64,000 bases of DNA from Coniochaeta sp. PMI_546 (GCA_021432605.1 MU271149.1:682001-746000); one strand, 5' to 3'; shown: positions 1-11,830, counted from the stretch's first letter. Numbers and translations: made by a program. Notes: generated from the sequence alone by a model not told the origin.

Positions 1-1018
1 CTACTCATCCTATCTCGGGAACTTGCCCAAGGAAACACTTGGTACAGTAACCCCGTGACCGTGCTGAACTAACGCACTCGCTAACTGCCGACCAGACCAA
101 CTGGAGAATGAGAAGGCCAAATATCTCACCGGCTGGTCTTTGGGTAAAGAAACTCTCAAAAATGGCCAAGTGGACACACTGAAGGGCTCATTCTACGCCA
201 ACTGCGCCTTCTACGTTGACCCTTCTCTCTCTTGCGCAGCTCCCACCCCTGAGTTCAATCAGGATAATTTCCCAGAGTACCTCTCCCCCAACATCTGGCC
301 TGATGGCCAGACTCTCCCAGGCTTCAAAGAGGCGTTCGAGGACCTTTGCCGTCTGATAATAGACGTTGCTGTCCTCGTCGCCCATGCCTGTGATAGGTTC
401 GCCGAGAAGGAAATCCCAGGTTATCCCAAGGCCTACCTGGAGCGCATGGTCAGTACCTCGACCACAACCAAGGCCCGTCTCCTGCACTACTTCCCCGAAG
501 AGCGCACGAGTGAACCAGTTCCCACCAAAGCTGCCGAGATAGCAAACGGCACCAGCGACGAGGACGACTGGTGTGCCACCCACCTTGACCACGGCTGTCT
601 AACAGGTCTAACATCCGCCATGTTCGTCGACGAGTCAAAATCCTCACCCGTCGCACCCAAATTCACGCCCTCCTCCAACCCTGTGCTCGCACCACTCGAA
701 GAACTCCCTACCTCCCCGGACCCAGCGGCAGGGCTATACATCAAGTCGCGCACCGGCGAGACGGTGCAGGTCAAGATCCCGCGGGACTGCATCGCGTTCC
801 AGACCGGCGAGGCGTTGGAGCGGATCACCGGAGGGAAATTTAAGGCCGTGCCGCATTTCGTCCGCGGGGCGCGGGCGAATATGAGCGACGGCAGGATTGC
901 GCGGAACACGCTTGCTGTGTTTACGCAACCAAATCTCGGGGAGGAAGTGGACAGGGAGCAGCATATTACTTTTGGAGAGTTTGCTAGGGGGATTGTGGCG
1001 AAGAATACTGTCTCGTAG
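1..1018 (+). CDS. 2-oxoglutarate/Fe(II)-dependent oxygenase, 5' end outside window
   Basis: This is the C-terminal part of an isopenicillin-N-synthase-like dioxygenase. The exons seen are <1..46 and 96..1018; the intron at 47..95 has GT-AG ends and a CTAAC branch site, and reading phase is kept across it. An HxD iron pair (H-L-D) followed by DHGCLTGL, a distal VPHFVRGA histidine, and an RNTLAVFTQP stretch with the arginine that binds 2-oxoglutarate are all present, so the catalytic core looks intact. The closest type is the family often labelled clavaminate synthase-like or 2OG-Fe(II) oxygenase in fungi; the substrate is unknown. No cluster partner genes are visible on the right. The start codon lies to the left of the window. 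Confidence 0.85.
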
Positions 1019-1656
1019 ATGCTAGATAGACTCAAGTCTAAATACCTCTCACTTGCACGTATATCGATAAGTAGGAGAGGCGATACTGCAGGTCGACAAT
1101 TCGGGATTAGATGATAGCAGGTGCACGCTAGCAAGATCACCGAATAAAAGTCCAAGAAAGAAGAACATGTACAACATCAGAGATTTCCCGGTGGTCACCC
1201 ACCCGAGTACTAGCCTGACGATAGTAGATCTCGTCTGTAGGATCTGGGGGGTCTGGAACTGGCCTGTTTGGGGTCAGAAATGGCAGCCTCGGATCTCGAA
1301 GGCCGGGCCATTAGAGGTCACTCCATCTGTTAATGTTTTCTATGACACACACACTCAATATAGAGCCTATTAGAAGGCCAGGCATAGAGACAGTCTTTGG
1401 TACCTTATATGTTGCGAACTCGGCGCATGACATTTACGTCTTGTAGTCGTAACAAACAGCCCTGTTGTTGATATGGCTATGCCAACGCCAGACCCGTTTC
1501 ATCGGACAGCACCGACCACACCGCTCTACGATAACATTAACTCGGTACTAATAAAACAGATCCTTTAGTTCGACTACAGGTTATCTAGCACTAGCGTAGC
1601 ATCTCTCTAATACTCTCTCTCTATTCTACTCGCCTCGCCCCAATCCTTCTCAGCCT

Positions 1657-1885
1657 TTAGAACCAGTTTGCGGAGCCGCTTATATAGTCTTCAAGCTCCT
1701 TTCTTCGCTCAAGGTCCTCGGGGCTAGTTAACTCGAGGCCCTCGATAATAAGCTTGAACCTGGCTATATTATCTCGATCCGTAGGCTTGCTAGGGAGGTC
1801 GATATAGATGGTCTCGATCTCCTATTTGGTAATGGGGACTGGGACCTCGTAATTGACGGTAGTGGTTTTGGATATTATGGACTGC
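1657..1885 (-). pseudogene. unidentified coding relic
   Basis: On the minus strand a frame reads protein-like, with the pieces EIETIYIDLPSKPTDRDN and FKLIIEGLELTSPEDLERRK, and ends at a TAA at 1657-1659. It has one internal TAG of the kind a C-to-T change makes. Its charge pattern and codon use look like former coding sequence, but I do not recognise the family. It lies about 400 bp downstream, on the same strand, of the SRP40-like relic, so both may belong to one decayed duplicated segment. Confidence 0.4.
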
Positions 1886-2309
1886 GGTTACGATGGGAGG
1901 TTAGCGGCGCAATAGCTTCCTAGTATTAGAGGGTGCTACTTGCCTGGTATTCCTATTTGACTGACTGGCTTGGAGTAGTTGATTCGGTTGACGGATGGAA
2001 GTGGTGGAATCAATCGGTGGGAGGACTTGTATGGGAGACCCGATTGCTTGGCTCGTAGGCAAGGCGGCTATTTTGTATGCCGTGGGCGAAAAGCTTGTTC
2101 TGGCAAGCTACAATTTTTCTATGGTCTGGTTATTTAGAGTTCACGGCTGTGACTCGGTTCGGTGATGCTGTTGGGTTTGCGTAGGTAAGGTGCTTCGAAG
2201 TTGGGATGAAGGTTATTATGCGAAATGGATAGCGGGTATCTGTCCAACTGTGTTAATTCTACTGTACTTCAAGCTAGGACGCCTTACGTGTGGGCGGACT
2301 TATAACTAG

Positions 2310-2500
2310 ATAGTAGCTACCCTTCTTCTTCCTGTTCTTCTCCTTAGTGAAACCCTTGCCGCGTATAACAATTAGGTCCTCGTACGCTTTCTAACCCTGC
2401 TCGTAGCCGGTAAACGCGTTGGAGGAGAGTCGCGGGTCTACCACGTTGATTCGCAATCTGGTTGGCTCCCAGATCATTCTCCTACTTATCCGATCGAACG
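2310..2500 (-). pseudogene. relic of SRP40 C-terminal domain gene
   Basis: The minus strand reads INVVDPRLSSNAFTGYEQG, then a TAG stop (2391-2393), then KAYEDLIVIRGKGFTKEKN followed by RKKKGSY. This matches the conserved end of SRP40/Nopp140-type nucleolar phosphoproteins, which carry an RGKGFTKEKNKKKRGSY-like signature. The stop is what TGG would become by a CpA-to-TpA change on the other strand, the typical RIP change. The Ser/Asp-rich body and the N-terminal LisH region of the family were not found nearby, so this is a fragment. A functional copy should lie elsewhere in the genome. The family call rests on remembered consensus, not on a search. Confidence 0.6.
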
Positions 2501-2934
2501 GTCGTATAATGTACGGCTGTACGCCATTAAAGTTTGCTGGGGGAAACCCCGGTAGCATACCACTGCCAACCCAATCTGATTCATAGAAGCCACTTGTCCC
2601 TCTCTCCTATTTGAAACCTTGGAACCTTCCAACCGACCTGCTCATCAAACTTCTCTCAATCCCAAATCTGTAGTTTTACCTATCTCGACAAATAACCCTT
2701 CGGCGTCTGACAGTCAAATACGCGGCTGATATCTCTTTCATGCCATTCGCTCCGAGCCTTTCTCAACGCAATCTGCAACCTACAACCTGTTTCCCTTAGG
2801 GTAGTCGAAGCATTTCTTCATATATAACGCTTTATTGGCGTAACAAGTGTCAGTAACTCATCTCTTTCCCAGATTTTGGAAGGACTACGGTAATCTAACA
2901 TAATATCAGTCGCCACCAGTCGCTGTCACTCGCT

Positions 2935-3411
2935 ATGGGAGAGCCAACAACCCTACTAACAGGCGAAGTGAGGCCTCTCACAGTCCGCCAAGTCCTCTTC
3001 ACTATTATCACGTTGGAGGGCATGGGCCTAGCCTGTAGACCCGACAACAGCGTCACCGGCGTGGTCCACATGGCACTTTTCCGCCGCGGTTACGAGTTCC
3101 AGTCCCGCGTGCTACGCATCCCGGATCGATACGGATTCTTCTGGGCCGCCCCGTTCGAACCTCAAGCCGAGCAGACTCAGGGATATCTCTTCGCCGCTGT
3201 CATTCTCACATCGTTCTGGTTTCTAGTCACGTTGATACCCATGGCCCTCTTGCTAGCGCTCTTCAGACCTGAGGATGGTGTGCCCATGGTGAAACTGTTC
3301 GGACTACTTGCGTTCTCTCCCTTTGTTTTCGCCTGGCTCTTTTCCGTCTGCTATCGTCGGGGAAGCCAGCTTGGGATTCACCGCGCCCGCGTTATAGAAG
3401 CGCGAAAATGA
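2935..3411 (+). CDS. small membrane protein, hypothetical (158 aa)
   Basis: This intact open frame starts at an ATG and has no intron. The N-terminal 75 residues are soluble. Two hydrophobic helices follow (roughly residues 83-107 and 118-140), with a short basic tail ending in RARVIEARK. The helix pair resembles a hairpin membrane anchor. GC-rich codon use in this frame contrasts with the AT-richer, stop-dense flanks, which supports real coding. No family was recognised, no signal peptide is obvious, and the neighbours give no hint of function. Confidence 0.5.
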   Translation: MGEPTTLLTGEVRPLTVRQVLFTIITLEGMGLACRPDNSVTGVVHMALFRRGYEFQSRVLRIPDRYGFFWAAPFEPQAEQTQGYLFAAVILTSFWFLVTLIPMALLLALFRPEDGVPMVKLFGLLAFSPFVFAWLFSVCYRRGSQLGIHRARVIEARK

Positions 3412-5067
3412 GAGGTCTGTTGTAAGGGTTGATGGCTGGGCACTTTCGTCAATCTTGCTTACCTTAGTTCTTTACTACATGGTAGATATACAATCATAGG
3501 ATCGGTTGCATGACACGCTGGTTTTATCACGCTACCTTATAAGGAGTTTTTTTATACAGTTACAACAATTGCAATGAGAAAACGACAGATAGCTCACTCG
3601 GACGGGCTGCACGTGATATTATTGTTGGCCTCCTTAACCTAGGCGCTCAAATAGCAGAGCAAGTACGATTCAAGAGAGGTAACTGCCAGCTACTGCTGCT
3701 TCAGCACTGGATGGTTCTCATTCTCGACAAATCTGCGTGGCGGCAGCTGACTGGGACTTGGATTGTACGATGAAAGCATCAACGGATTCAAGTCCTACCC
3801 CATGGCTTGAATCCTGTTCAAGGAGAGGACATCAACTCGCGTCTAGTGATATCATCTCGGGGCATTCCGAGCTTGAGGCACAAGACGCGTACATTCCTTC
3901 CTATTCATTAATAACTTGTTTCACGTAGTTATTTGTAGCCAGAATGGCAGTTGAGTTCATAGGCTTAACGTTAGTATGAGTCACGAATGTGCATCGTTCA
4001 CCATATTGCTGTGAGCCTATGGCCCTGTACAGCTCTCTGCCCTAGATTTCGCGGCCGGGAAAGGTCACTGTTCGATATCTATCCAAGATGTAAAGATCTC
4101 TGGGCTTCTAGGTCAAAACATTCGATTGCCTCTGGTTGCGGTACCGTCATTATATGTGGTTGTCGCCCGATACAGGTACATTGTGCTTCTTTATGCTGTC
4201 GCTCTTTGCTTGACCCTAGTCGTAGGCTGGAGACAGGTTTCTCGCCTTGGACGAGTGTACCTGGGACGGACTTGGATGAGGCCTATCTAACAATCTTCAG
4301 TTCTTCCCAGAAATCAATACCACTGGACAGCCAGCCTATTCTCAGATCTATCTGGTATAGGTTTAATCCCTATTCTCTCCTCGAGAGTCAATATTCGAGT
4401 TAATCTGCTAAGTCTGCAGCACCTCTGGCAGGTCTGCTGTGTTTGGTAAAGAAACAATCGACGCATGATCGTTTATTGTCGAAAATACAAATCGACTTGG
4501 CATCTCTCTCTAATCGGGTCTTCTACCTGGTATTACGTGCCGGCAAGTATATTGTTCTGCGCGTAACCCCAAGCAGCTGGTCTAAAGCATCTAATGATTA
4601 ATCAAAGACCAACTCCTATATTTGATCTGACGATGTAATCGCCAGCTTGTCTATGGGAGAGCGGACGGGATCCCGGAATTTCTGATATCTATGGTCGTAC
4701 ATGCTTGATGTAGAGGGAAAGCATCTTATGTTCACTGTGAGAAGTGATTATCGGCTCATCAAGTGTGCTTGCTTTGCGAAGTATAGCCGCCGCCAGCTCA
4801 ACCAGCTCAGAAGGAACCATCAAACGCTCACGAAGACGCGAGAGACAGAAAAAAGGCGATAATATATGACAGACTGCGAATCGCGAGGGCTGGAACTAGG
4901 CTTTGGTAGATTCATTCCATACCCTGGGAGAGCTTGCAATTAGGGTATCGATTTCATAGCTTATCCCAAAGCGCGTTAGCCAGAACCAGGCAACACCACG
5001 CTCGTCAAACTCCTTGAAAGCCTCAAGCGAAATGCTGGGCAGGGTTTCAACCATAGGTCATCGAACC
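3412..5067. other. spacer without recognised gene
   Basis: This stretch of 1.7 kb holds only short open frames (the longest is about 138 codons at 3987-4403) with no protein-like composition. Part of it is AT-rich. The right end is the 3' side of the minus-strand membrane protein gene. Confidence 0.5.
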
Positions 5068-5960
5068 TCACTTCCCATGCCGCAACCCCGACATCTCTAG
5101 ATCCCCCTCCGTCTGATCCCGCCAAGCAGCATTGTGCCCAGCCAACTTCCCGTCCTTCCCAAGCTTCTCCTCCGTAATCCACTTCCTCAGCCGAATCAAG
5201 CCCCAAGCCACCCAGAAAATGATAAGACACGCAGCCGCAATCCCAAACACATACCCAGCCACCGCCCCCTTCCCATCCACACCGGGGTCAAGAAATGAAT
5301 AGACATAAAACCCCTTCGTCGCCCTCGTCAAATACGCCAGAGCCAGATATAGCGCCAGGATAACGATAAGCCACAGCATATGCACAAGCGGCAACACGTC
5401 CGTCCTCGGAATCACAATCTCGAACAAAGCGAAAAAGCTATTCATCGCATGCTGGGAGATATTGCTCCATGCTCCGAACATGTCCGGGAACCAGGTGCCG
5501 CTGTACAGGCGTGCCCAGTAGACAATTGTGACGATGAAGGGGTAGACGACAATGGTAGTATAGAATAGTGAGTGGAGGGCCTGTACCGGGCGCGGGAACT
5601 TCTCAAGGAGGGGTCGGCCGGTCGTGGCGTACGTGAGGGTGTGGATCGAGGAGACGAGGAAGTAGAAGGCGATGCCCCAGTATGTAAGGACGGTGAAGTA
5701 GCTGAATTGCGTGCGGGAGGTGGTACAGCCGCCGAGGGCTTGGTGGGAGCAGTACCAGCCTAGTATAAATATTTCGACGACGAAAGCGTAGAGACACTGC
5801 AAGGTTGGAGGTTAACATCATGTCAATCTGAGTCCTTCTGAAAACGACTCACGAAGAGGGCGCGAAAGAAGAACAGCGCATATGGTGGGAGTAGCCACGA
5901 TGTCTCGAATCGATGTGATGGATCCCAGAGGTCCTGGCCGAAAGCGAATGGTCGAGCCAT
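5068..5960 (-). CDS. FAR-17a/AIG1-like integral membrane protein
   Basis: The two exons are 5853..5960 and 5068..5796, with an intron of 56 nt (GTGAGT donor, TTGCAG acceptor, phase 0). They give 278 residues starting MARPFAFGQDLWDP. About six hydrophobic helices are seen, with the conserved-looking pieces FSYFTVLTYWGI, FFALFEIVIPRTD and KGFYVYSFLDP, and a charged cytosolic tail. This fits the fungal FAR-17a/AIG1-like (UPF0641) family, whose animal relatives hydrolyse fatty acid esters of hydroxy fatty acids using a membrane-embedded Thr and His. Whether this protein shares that activity is inference. It is transcribed away from the 8.9-kb gene across a 3-kb spacer. Confidence 0.75.
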
Positions 5961-8900
5961 AGTCGCGTCGTCGTGGTCAACCACCACGATATCTGGCTGA
6001 AGATGGTTACAAAATCAAGAACGCTGGCGGAGAAAGGATCACATATACAAAATGTAACAGTGAATCTTATTACCTACCACAGTAGGTGTATATTAAGCTA
6101 ACCCATCAGGTGGATCTCAACGGCAAGAAGATGCAAGTTACCGGCATTTTACGCAGAGAGCTAAGTTGGGCTGTTCTGGTAACTGCAAGGTCCAGGGTTG
6201 GTCAGTCTTTGGCATCATCTGGCCAATGCTCAAGACAGGGCTGAATTCAGCCGATGCACAGCGTCGCCAATAGGCATGACTTCTCCCCAGCAGTCACAAG
6301 TCGATCTTCAGAGCTTTCACCTTCCTGTCCATTGTATCAAGGCAGAATGGCTCTCTTGCGGTCATGGAGCTCGAATATCGTCGGGTAGAACTCAATACCT
6401 ATCATCTCGGCGCTCTTTGTGTTGACTCAGGGTTGCGCCCAAAATGGGGTCCTAGCCAGGAACGCGTCACTGCAAGTTCCATTCGGCATTGACAACCCGG
6501 TTGTTCGCTGCCGTAGTTGAAAACGGAGAAGATAAGGTAGGGGGATCTGACCTACCTTAACTTACCTTTGTCGTGCCGTCTGTCAGTTCAAAATCGAAGG
6601 AGAACACAATTCAGATGCGAAGTCGGTGGTTCTTTGTTCTCAAAGTAGCAAATGCCAGTCAGCCGCCTCAAAATGATCCCAGAGAAAGGACCAACCGCCT
6701 TGGTGGTGGCTTGCTGACCCTTCACACCTTCTTCTCAGAAGTACAGCTTTCATTGGATACCGTCAGTTGTGCAAGCTTCATTCGAGCCACATGGCCACTC
6801 TGCCATGCTCGACATTGGACTGCAGTCAATCAATGTGACTGACCGCATTCGGCCGAGCTGAAGCTGAAGACTCTGGAGACGGCAAGCCGGCAGTGTCATT
6901 AAGGTACCTTACGTAGGTACTTTGTGAGACGCAATGTCAGGAAGGAGCCAACCGCAGATTTATGACGGAAACTTGGGAGCGTATGCCCGCAGTTCATCTC
7001 CGTACAATCATCGATGTTGGGAGACGAAAAGGAAAGCTCTGTAATAAAATGGGTTGTAATGGATTGCAAGGTTCTCACAGAATGGCCGACAGTGCGGGTA
7101 ATTAAAACTAAGGTAGCTATTTGTACCTGCAGAGCTCAGGAGTTGTTTGCCTGTGCACGTGGCACCGAATTGCACAACCAGATCGATGCGAATCGACAGG
7201 ATGGTGGTCCTGCAAGATAGGCCTGTCTGGCCTGTAATTCCACTTCTCCTTGCAGGCCGTAAAATGCTGCATGTGTACATAGTGTACTGGCGGCTAGCCC
7301 TGGCGACAAGGTTGGTGATGAGCGCGGCACCTTACCTTATCGTGTTCCAACGTCGTAAAATGGATTTCATGGTACCTTACGGTGCCAACCTGGAAAGCAA
7401 AGCCACGGTTCACCTTGAAGCATGTACCTTACCGTGGTTGCTGCTCAATGTTTATCCCGGTGTTTGCGTGGGGTTCGATGTTTAATGCACCAGTTGATGA
7501 AAGGCTCAATTCAAGACTTGAGAGTGCAACCCCGCGAACCGGGTCATGAAAGGAAGGTGCACCTGGGTTGAGGTCCAGAAGGCGGCCCAATTTTAGATGG
7601 CGCCTCCCATGAATGGAGGAGCCCAGTCTTTTCCGCATCGTTTAGATGGGCGATCGCGGGATCGGTTCGAGGGAGGAGCGAGCGGAAAGTTGTGCTTAAA
7701 CTAGACGGGCCTAGATCGCGTACACTAATCGAGGTACCTAAGCAAACATGATGCTCGCTTCGAGTTGTGCTTCGAACCGACATACAGAACGGAAATTGGT
7801 CCGAGATGGTTCGATGGAGCGGGAAACATATTTCATAACCCGCTTTACACAGGTACACTACTAGATTTCGCTGCCTTGAGTTTTGATCATTGAATCTCAC
7901 TGATGCCAGCAGGGTACCGGACCTGGTGCAAGGGTACCTTGCATGTCCGTTCCGGGGTGCACTGTCAGGGGGGCCGCCCTTTTAGGGACCATCATAAGAA
8001 TTGCCCCCCTCTCCTGGCGTGGTCGTCGACGGATCCCTTATCCCAGCGAGGGGGTTGTGGAGGTTGTGGATGGATGGCCAAGCTACTGGTGGGTGATGCG
8101 AGCTTTCGATAGTTTTTCTTCTTGCCGTACCTCAAGGTCATTTACGTACTGCAGTACACGTAGCAGCAATATTACTGCGTAACTGCTCACAGCTGACGGC
8201 TTTTCAATTGCTTTCTTCCTTTGCACTTCTGTACCGTTGCGTCTCGTGAATTGACCTTATCGTCGTCACCGAGGTTCTCAGTACTGACAGCTTCAGCCCC
8301 CGTCTCATATACTCGTATTCTCCTCCCTTCTGCGTACGTGCACCTACGTCCTCCACACTCTCTGACGACCGCTCCCCAAAGCTGCAAGCTGATACTCCGA
8401 ATCTAGCCGTTTGGGCGACTTGCGCCCGTTGAGCCTCTAGTTCGTGTCTGGGATCTGAGACATTCGCCGTTCTTCAGGTGCAGCTTCATCTGAGACTTCT
8501 ACATCCTAGTCACACCGACTGTCTCTCACCGCGACGTTTAAAGTCCAGGAAGCGCAACCCACAACGCCTACTATCATTCCATTTGCCTTGAGTGGGCCCT
8601 TACCTCATTCCGGCCGACGACATTGTTTGTGAGGACGCGCATTGGGCAATGTCTTGACCTGGCTTTTCCCTCCGTCCCTCACTACTTCTTCCGGGTACCT
8701 CTTTGCAGATCTCCCTTACGATTCATCATTCGACCGACCTTCTACGCATCGCCTGCCACGAGTTTTTGAGCAGGAGCTAGCCGAACGAGCTTTCCGCAGC
8801 TGGAAAGCGGAGCCCTGCCGATTGTGTTGCCGGGAGGTTTGTATTTCCAGCGGATCGACCGAGATACGTTCGCGCCTCCGCTGTGGGACAACGGCTGTGG

Positions 8901-8978
8901 TCCCTGCCGATCACTGCAGATATCCGCCAAATGCTGGTCTGACAGCCACATCATAAGGCGACATTGCTGCTGTGTGCC
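5961..8978. other. 3-kb intergenic region rich in GTACCTTA motifs
   Basis: No supported gene is seen between the divergent genes at 5960 (minus) and 8979 (plus). Short open frames on both strands look like chance. The region is notable for repeated GGTACCTTA/TAAGGTACC-like words (see the repeat entry). The right-hand kilobase (about 8200-8970) is CT-rich and is probably the promoter and 5' leader of the downstream gene. Confidence 0.5.
6530..7945. repeat. cluster of GTACCTTA-like words
   Basis: GTACCTTA, CTACCTTA or their complements occur near 6533, 6553, 6904, 7108, 7331, 7371, 7425, 7733, 7913 and 7932. The copy at 6904-6921 forms a near-palindrome around TACGTA. Similar words occur in other spacers of the window (near 29885, 30800, 33135, 38563 and 58690). 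They look like a dispersed short fungal repeat rather than a tandem array. Confidence 0.45.
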
Positions 8979-11295
8979 ATGGCTACCATAAGCCAGCCGC
9001 GGTCAATCCGTGCTGGTGGTGAGTATCCCGAGAACACAGCCCACGGCTCAAACCCGACGCCCGAGACGATGCGCCAGCCCGAAGCGCCACCTCACATACC
9101 CGCGCGCAGGCGGCCGACCCCGCGTCATCCGATCCCCTCGATGCAAGCAGCGTTTGCCGAATCACTCGACGAGGCCACCAAGGGTCCAGCGGTGCAGAAG
9201 CCAAAACTGCGGTGCGGAGATGCCAAATTCCGCCGGGAGGCATTGCTGGATCAAGGCAAAGATGAACCTGCGCCTGCTGAAGAATGGCGTTATCGGCCGG
9301 GTCAAAATTGCCACGAGTTGCGGAGACTGGTCGCACAGATATCATTTGGAGTCTACCTGCTGCTGGAGGGCATGGCAAACAACAAGATGGACGTCATATC
9401 CATCCTTCAGAGCCACATAGACGAGGTGGATGAATACCTAGAAACGACATTAGAAGATATGGCCTTGGCCACCAAGGATCTCCAGGATCGTCTCCAGCTT
9501 TTGAGCCTGCCAGTGGAGAATATGGATGTCTTTGAGAAGATGCTGGAGGATCGCGCGTTTCGACTACAGATCGTGACCGGCAATGAGGCGATAGAGCACA
9601 TCGTCTCTCGCACCACAACTGCACTCTTGCAGACAGCTCAGGATGTGGCTGAAGGTCTTAAGTCGACCCAGGAATTCACAGTATACCTGACCGAACAAGG
9701 CCAGGGACGATGGCGCTATGACCGGCCGGATGTAGAGTCCATCTATAAGGCTATGAAGGCAAATTCGGACGGCTGGTACAACGCCTTCCTCGAGTTGCAG
9801 GACAAGGGCAACTCGCTCAACGTTCTGATCGTGAAACTCAACGGCGTTGTTGCTGAGATGGAACGGAGGGCTGGCGAGGTTAGCCGCCGGACAAGAGTAA
9901 GTACCAGATCATGCTATTGACACCCTCGACGTCCAGAGTCTGACCAGTCTGCAGTTCAGCGTTCAGCCATTCACCGGGCCGATGCATTCACCTCGGTCGT
10001 CCCAGAGCTCGACCTCGACCATCACTGCGGCCGACTCACCTCCCTCAAAGATTCCAGATGCCCCCCCTCGGTTATCGCTCAGATTGAGCTCCATCATCAC
10101 GCCTCGGACATCCGTGTCGTCATATTTTGACATTTCTGGGAGAAGGGATAATCCCACTGTCTCGAAAGGATTGCCGCCTGAAATAGCTGAATTACAAGAA
10201 CCAGCGGAAATCGAAACACAGGCCGTCAGGCAACGTGTTGAAGAACCTGAGAAGCCTCAGGCGGAAGTTTTGACAACCCTTGAAGCAAAGACGTATCAAA
10301 GACCGGAGCCAGTGTCGCGAAGGTCGCCAGCGATCCGAGAGGAAGCCGTGGTTCGAAGGTCTTCGATAATCTTAGACGAGTACAGGGCCATGCAGGCAGC
10401 TGAGTCGCCTCGAATATCAATCACGGCGTCGCCACAACTGGATGCGCCAGCCGACGATGACGGCGAGGAAGGCGTCGATCTTGAGGAGCCCGTGTACATT
10501 TTACAACCTCGCACGTACACGCCCCAGCCGCCCGCGCCATTGCCATCACCTCGCATCCACGATGCTCCTGCAAAGGCGAGCAGGAACCTCTCCACCCCCA
10601 AGATTGAAGAGAAGGAATGGAAGCCTCGGGAGCAAGAGAAGGAGGTAGAAGAGCAGAAACTCGAAACTCAACCCAAGCAAAGAACATCACTACGGCAAAG
10701 AGTCTCCCTAAAAACCACTCCTCCGGAATCCATCCTAGTGCCGCCTCCTCGGTCCCGTGACAGGCAACCTCAGGGACAAGCTTCACCGGCGCAAGCGTCT
10801 CCACAAATATACCAAGGGCCCGATTCGGCGTATGCTTCGGATGTAGAACGGCAGGCGGTCAACTCGATGGTGTCGATGGGCTCTACACTCGTCGACATTA
10901 CACCTCCGTCTTTCCAGCGCCCAATACTTATACCATCACCGCACTCGGATCAACAATTCTTCAGACCCGTGCAAGCGAGTCCCCACTCACCTTTACAGCA
11001 AAGGCCGCATACCTCACACACGGTGACACCACGTCATCCAACCTACCAACAACAACATCAACGCAACGTCCCGTCACGAATGGGGATGAGCATGATGAGC
11101 AACAGCACCACCATGACGGCGCAGACCGGACAGACGCTGAAGAAGAAGCGAAGTGCATTTGGCTGGCTCAAAAAGGCCTTCTCGCTCGACGAGGAGGAGA
11201 GAGCCGAGTTTGAAGCGAAGAAGAACCAGCAGATACACAATCCCTACTATGAAGCCAGGAGCCCCAAGTTCTTGGACGGGAAGAGGATTCGATAA
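8979..11295 (+). CDS. large helical protein with disordered C-terminal half, unknown function
   Basis: Exon 1 is 8979..9896 and exon 2 is probably 9955..11295, giving about 752 residues. The donor is GTAAGT. The acceptor at 9954 sits 10 nt after a CTGAC branch-like site; an acceptor at 9936 would also keep frame but leaves a 40-nt intron. The start ATG has a good context (GTGCCATGG). Residues about 110-306 are predicted to be almost entirely helical and free of prolines (ELRRLVAQISFGVYLLLEG, then long amphipathic runs), resembling a coiled-coil bundle. The second half is rich in Pro, Ser, Gln and Arg and probably disordered. The protein ends in a basic-aromatic module, KKKRSAFGWLKKAFSLDEEE. 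I do not recognise a named family; a scaffold or cytoskeleton-linked role is only a guess. Confidence 0.7.
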
Positions 11296-11830
11296 TCGTC
11301 AGGCCTGTTTTTCGCGAACTATTATTTACTTGCGAGCATTGCGTATAGGCGCGTTTGATACCCTCCCTGCGAAAGCATTCTTTCCTTACTGTCTTATAGA
11401 GTTATGTTCATGTTTTACAGTGTATGTATTAATCCGGTGGAGTCAGGGGTTGACGGTTCGGGAGGCGGAGGATCTATAGCGGGCCAGCAGTCACTGTGAG
11501 AAGATCTCAGGCCGGTGCTCATGGAGAGCTGCATCTGCCTGCCATGGGGGTCATTTGCCTGATTTCATATTGGGAATGCTGGAAAATTGGCGAGGTGTTA
11601 GGGGCGGATGTGCTTGACTGAACTCTCTACATCACGCTTTGACGGATGCGCTCATAATCTATTATGATAATGTTTACAACCACAGAAAGGTTCGGCATCA
11701 GTGATCTTCCTTCCTCGTCTAGTACCAGTAATTATACTGGTGCAGAAATAGGAGAGTGATTTGCTATCCTTTGCACAGCGTATTTGCCTGGAGTTCTCAA
11801 GCTCTTGTTGGACGGTATGGCGGCAATTGC
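11296..11830. other. spacer between tandem genes
   Basis: This is the 3' region of the upstream gene and the distal promoter of the URI/Bud27 gene. Nothing else was recognised before the CACGTG sites listed next. Confidence 0.5.

Larger units (their letters stand above)
1019..2934. other. decayed spacer with coding relics
   Basis: This spacer of about 1.9 kb has no long open frame. It is rich in TA dinucleotides and stop codons, as expected after repeat-induced point mutation. Two stretches on the minus strand still read as decayed protein and are listed separately (1657-1885 and 2310-2500). The rest shows nothing recognisable. Confidence 0.5.

Noticed and set aside
487-1155. 222-codon minus-strand frame
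   Set aside because: It is the antisense of the 2OG oxygenase gene, which has intact catalytic motifs.
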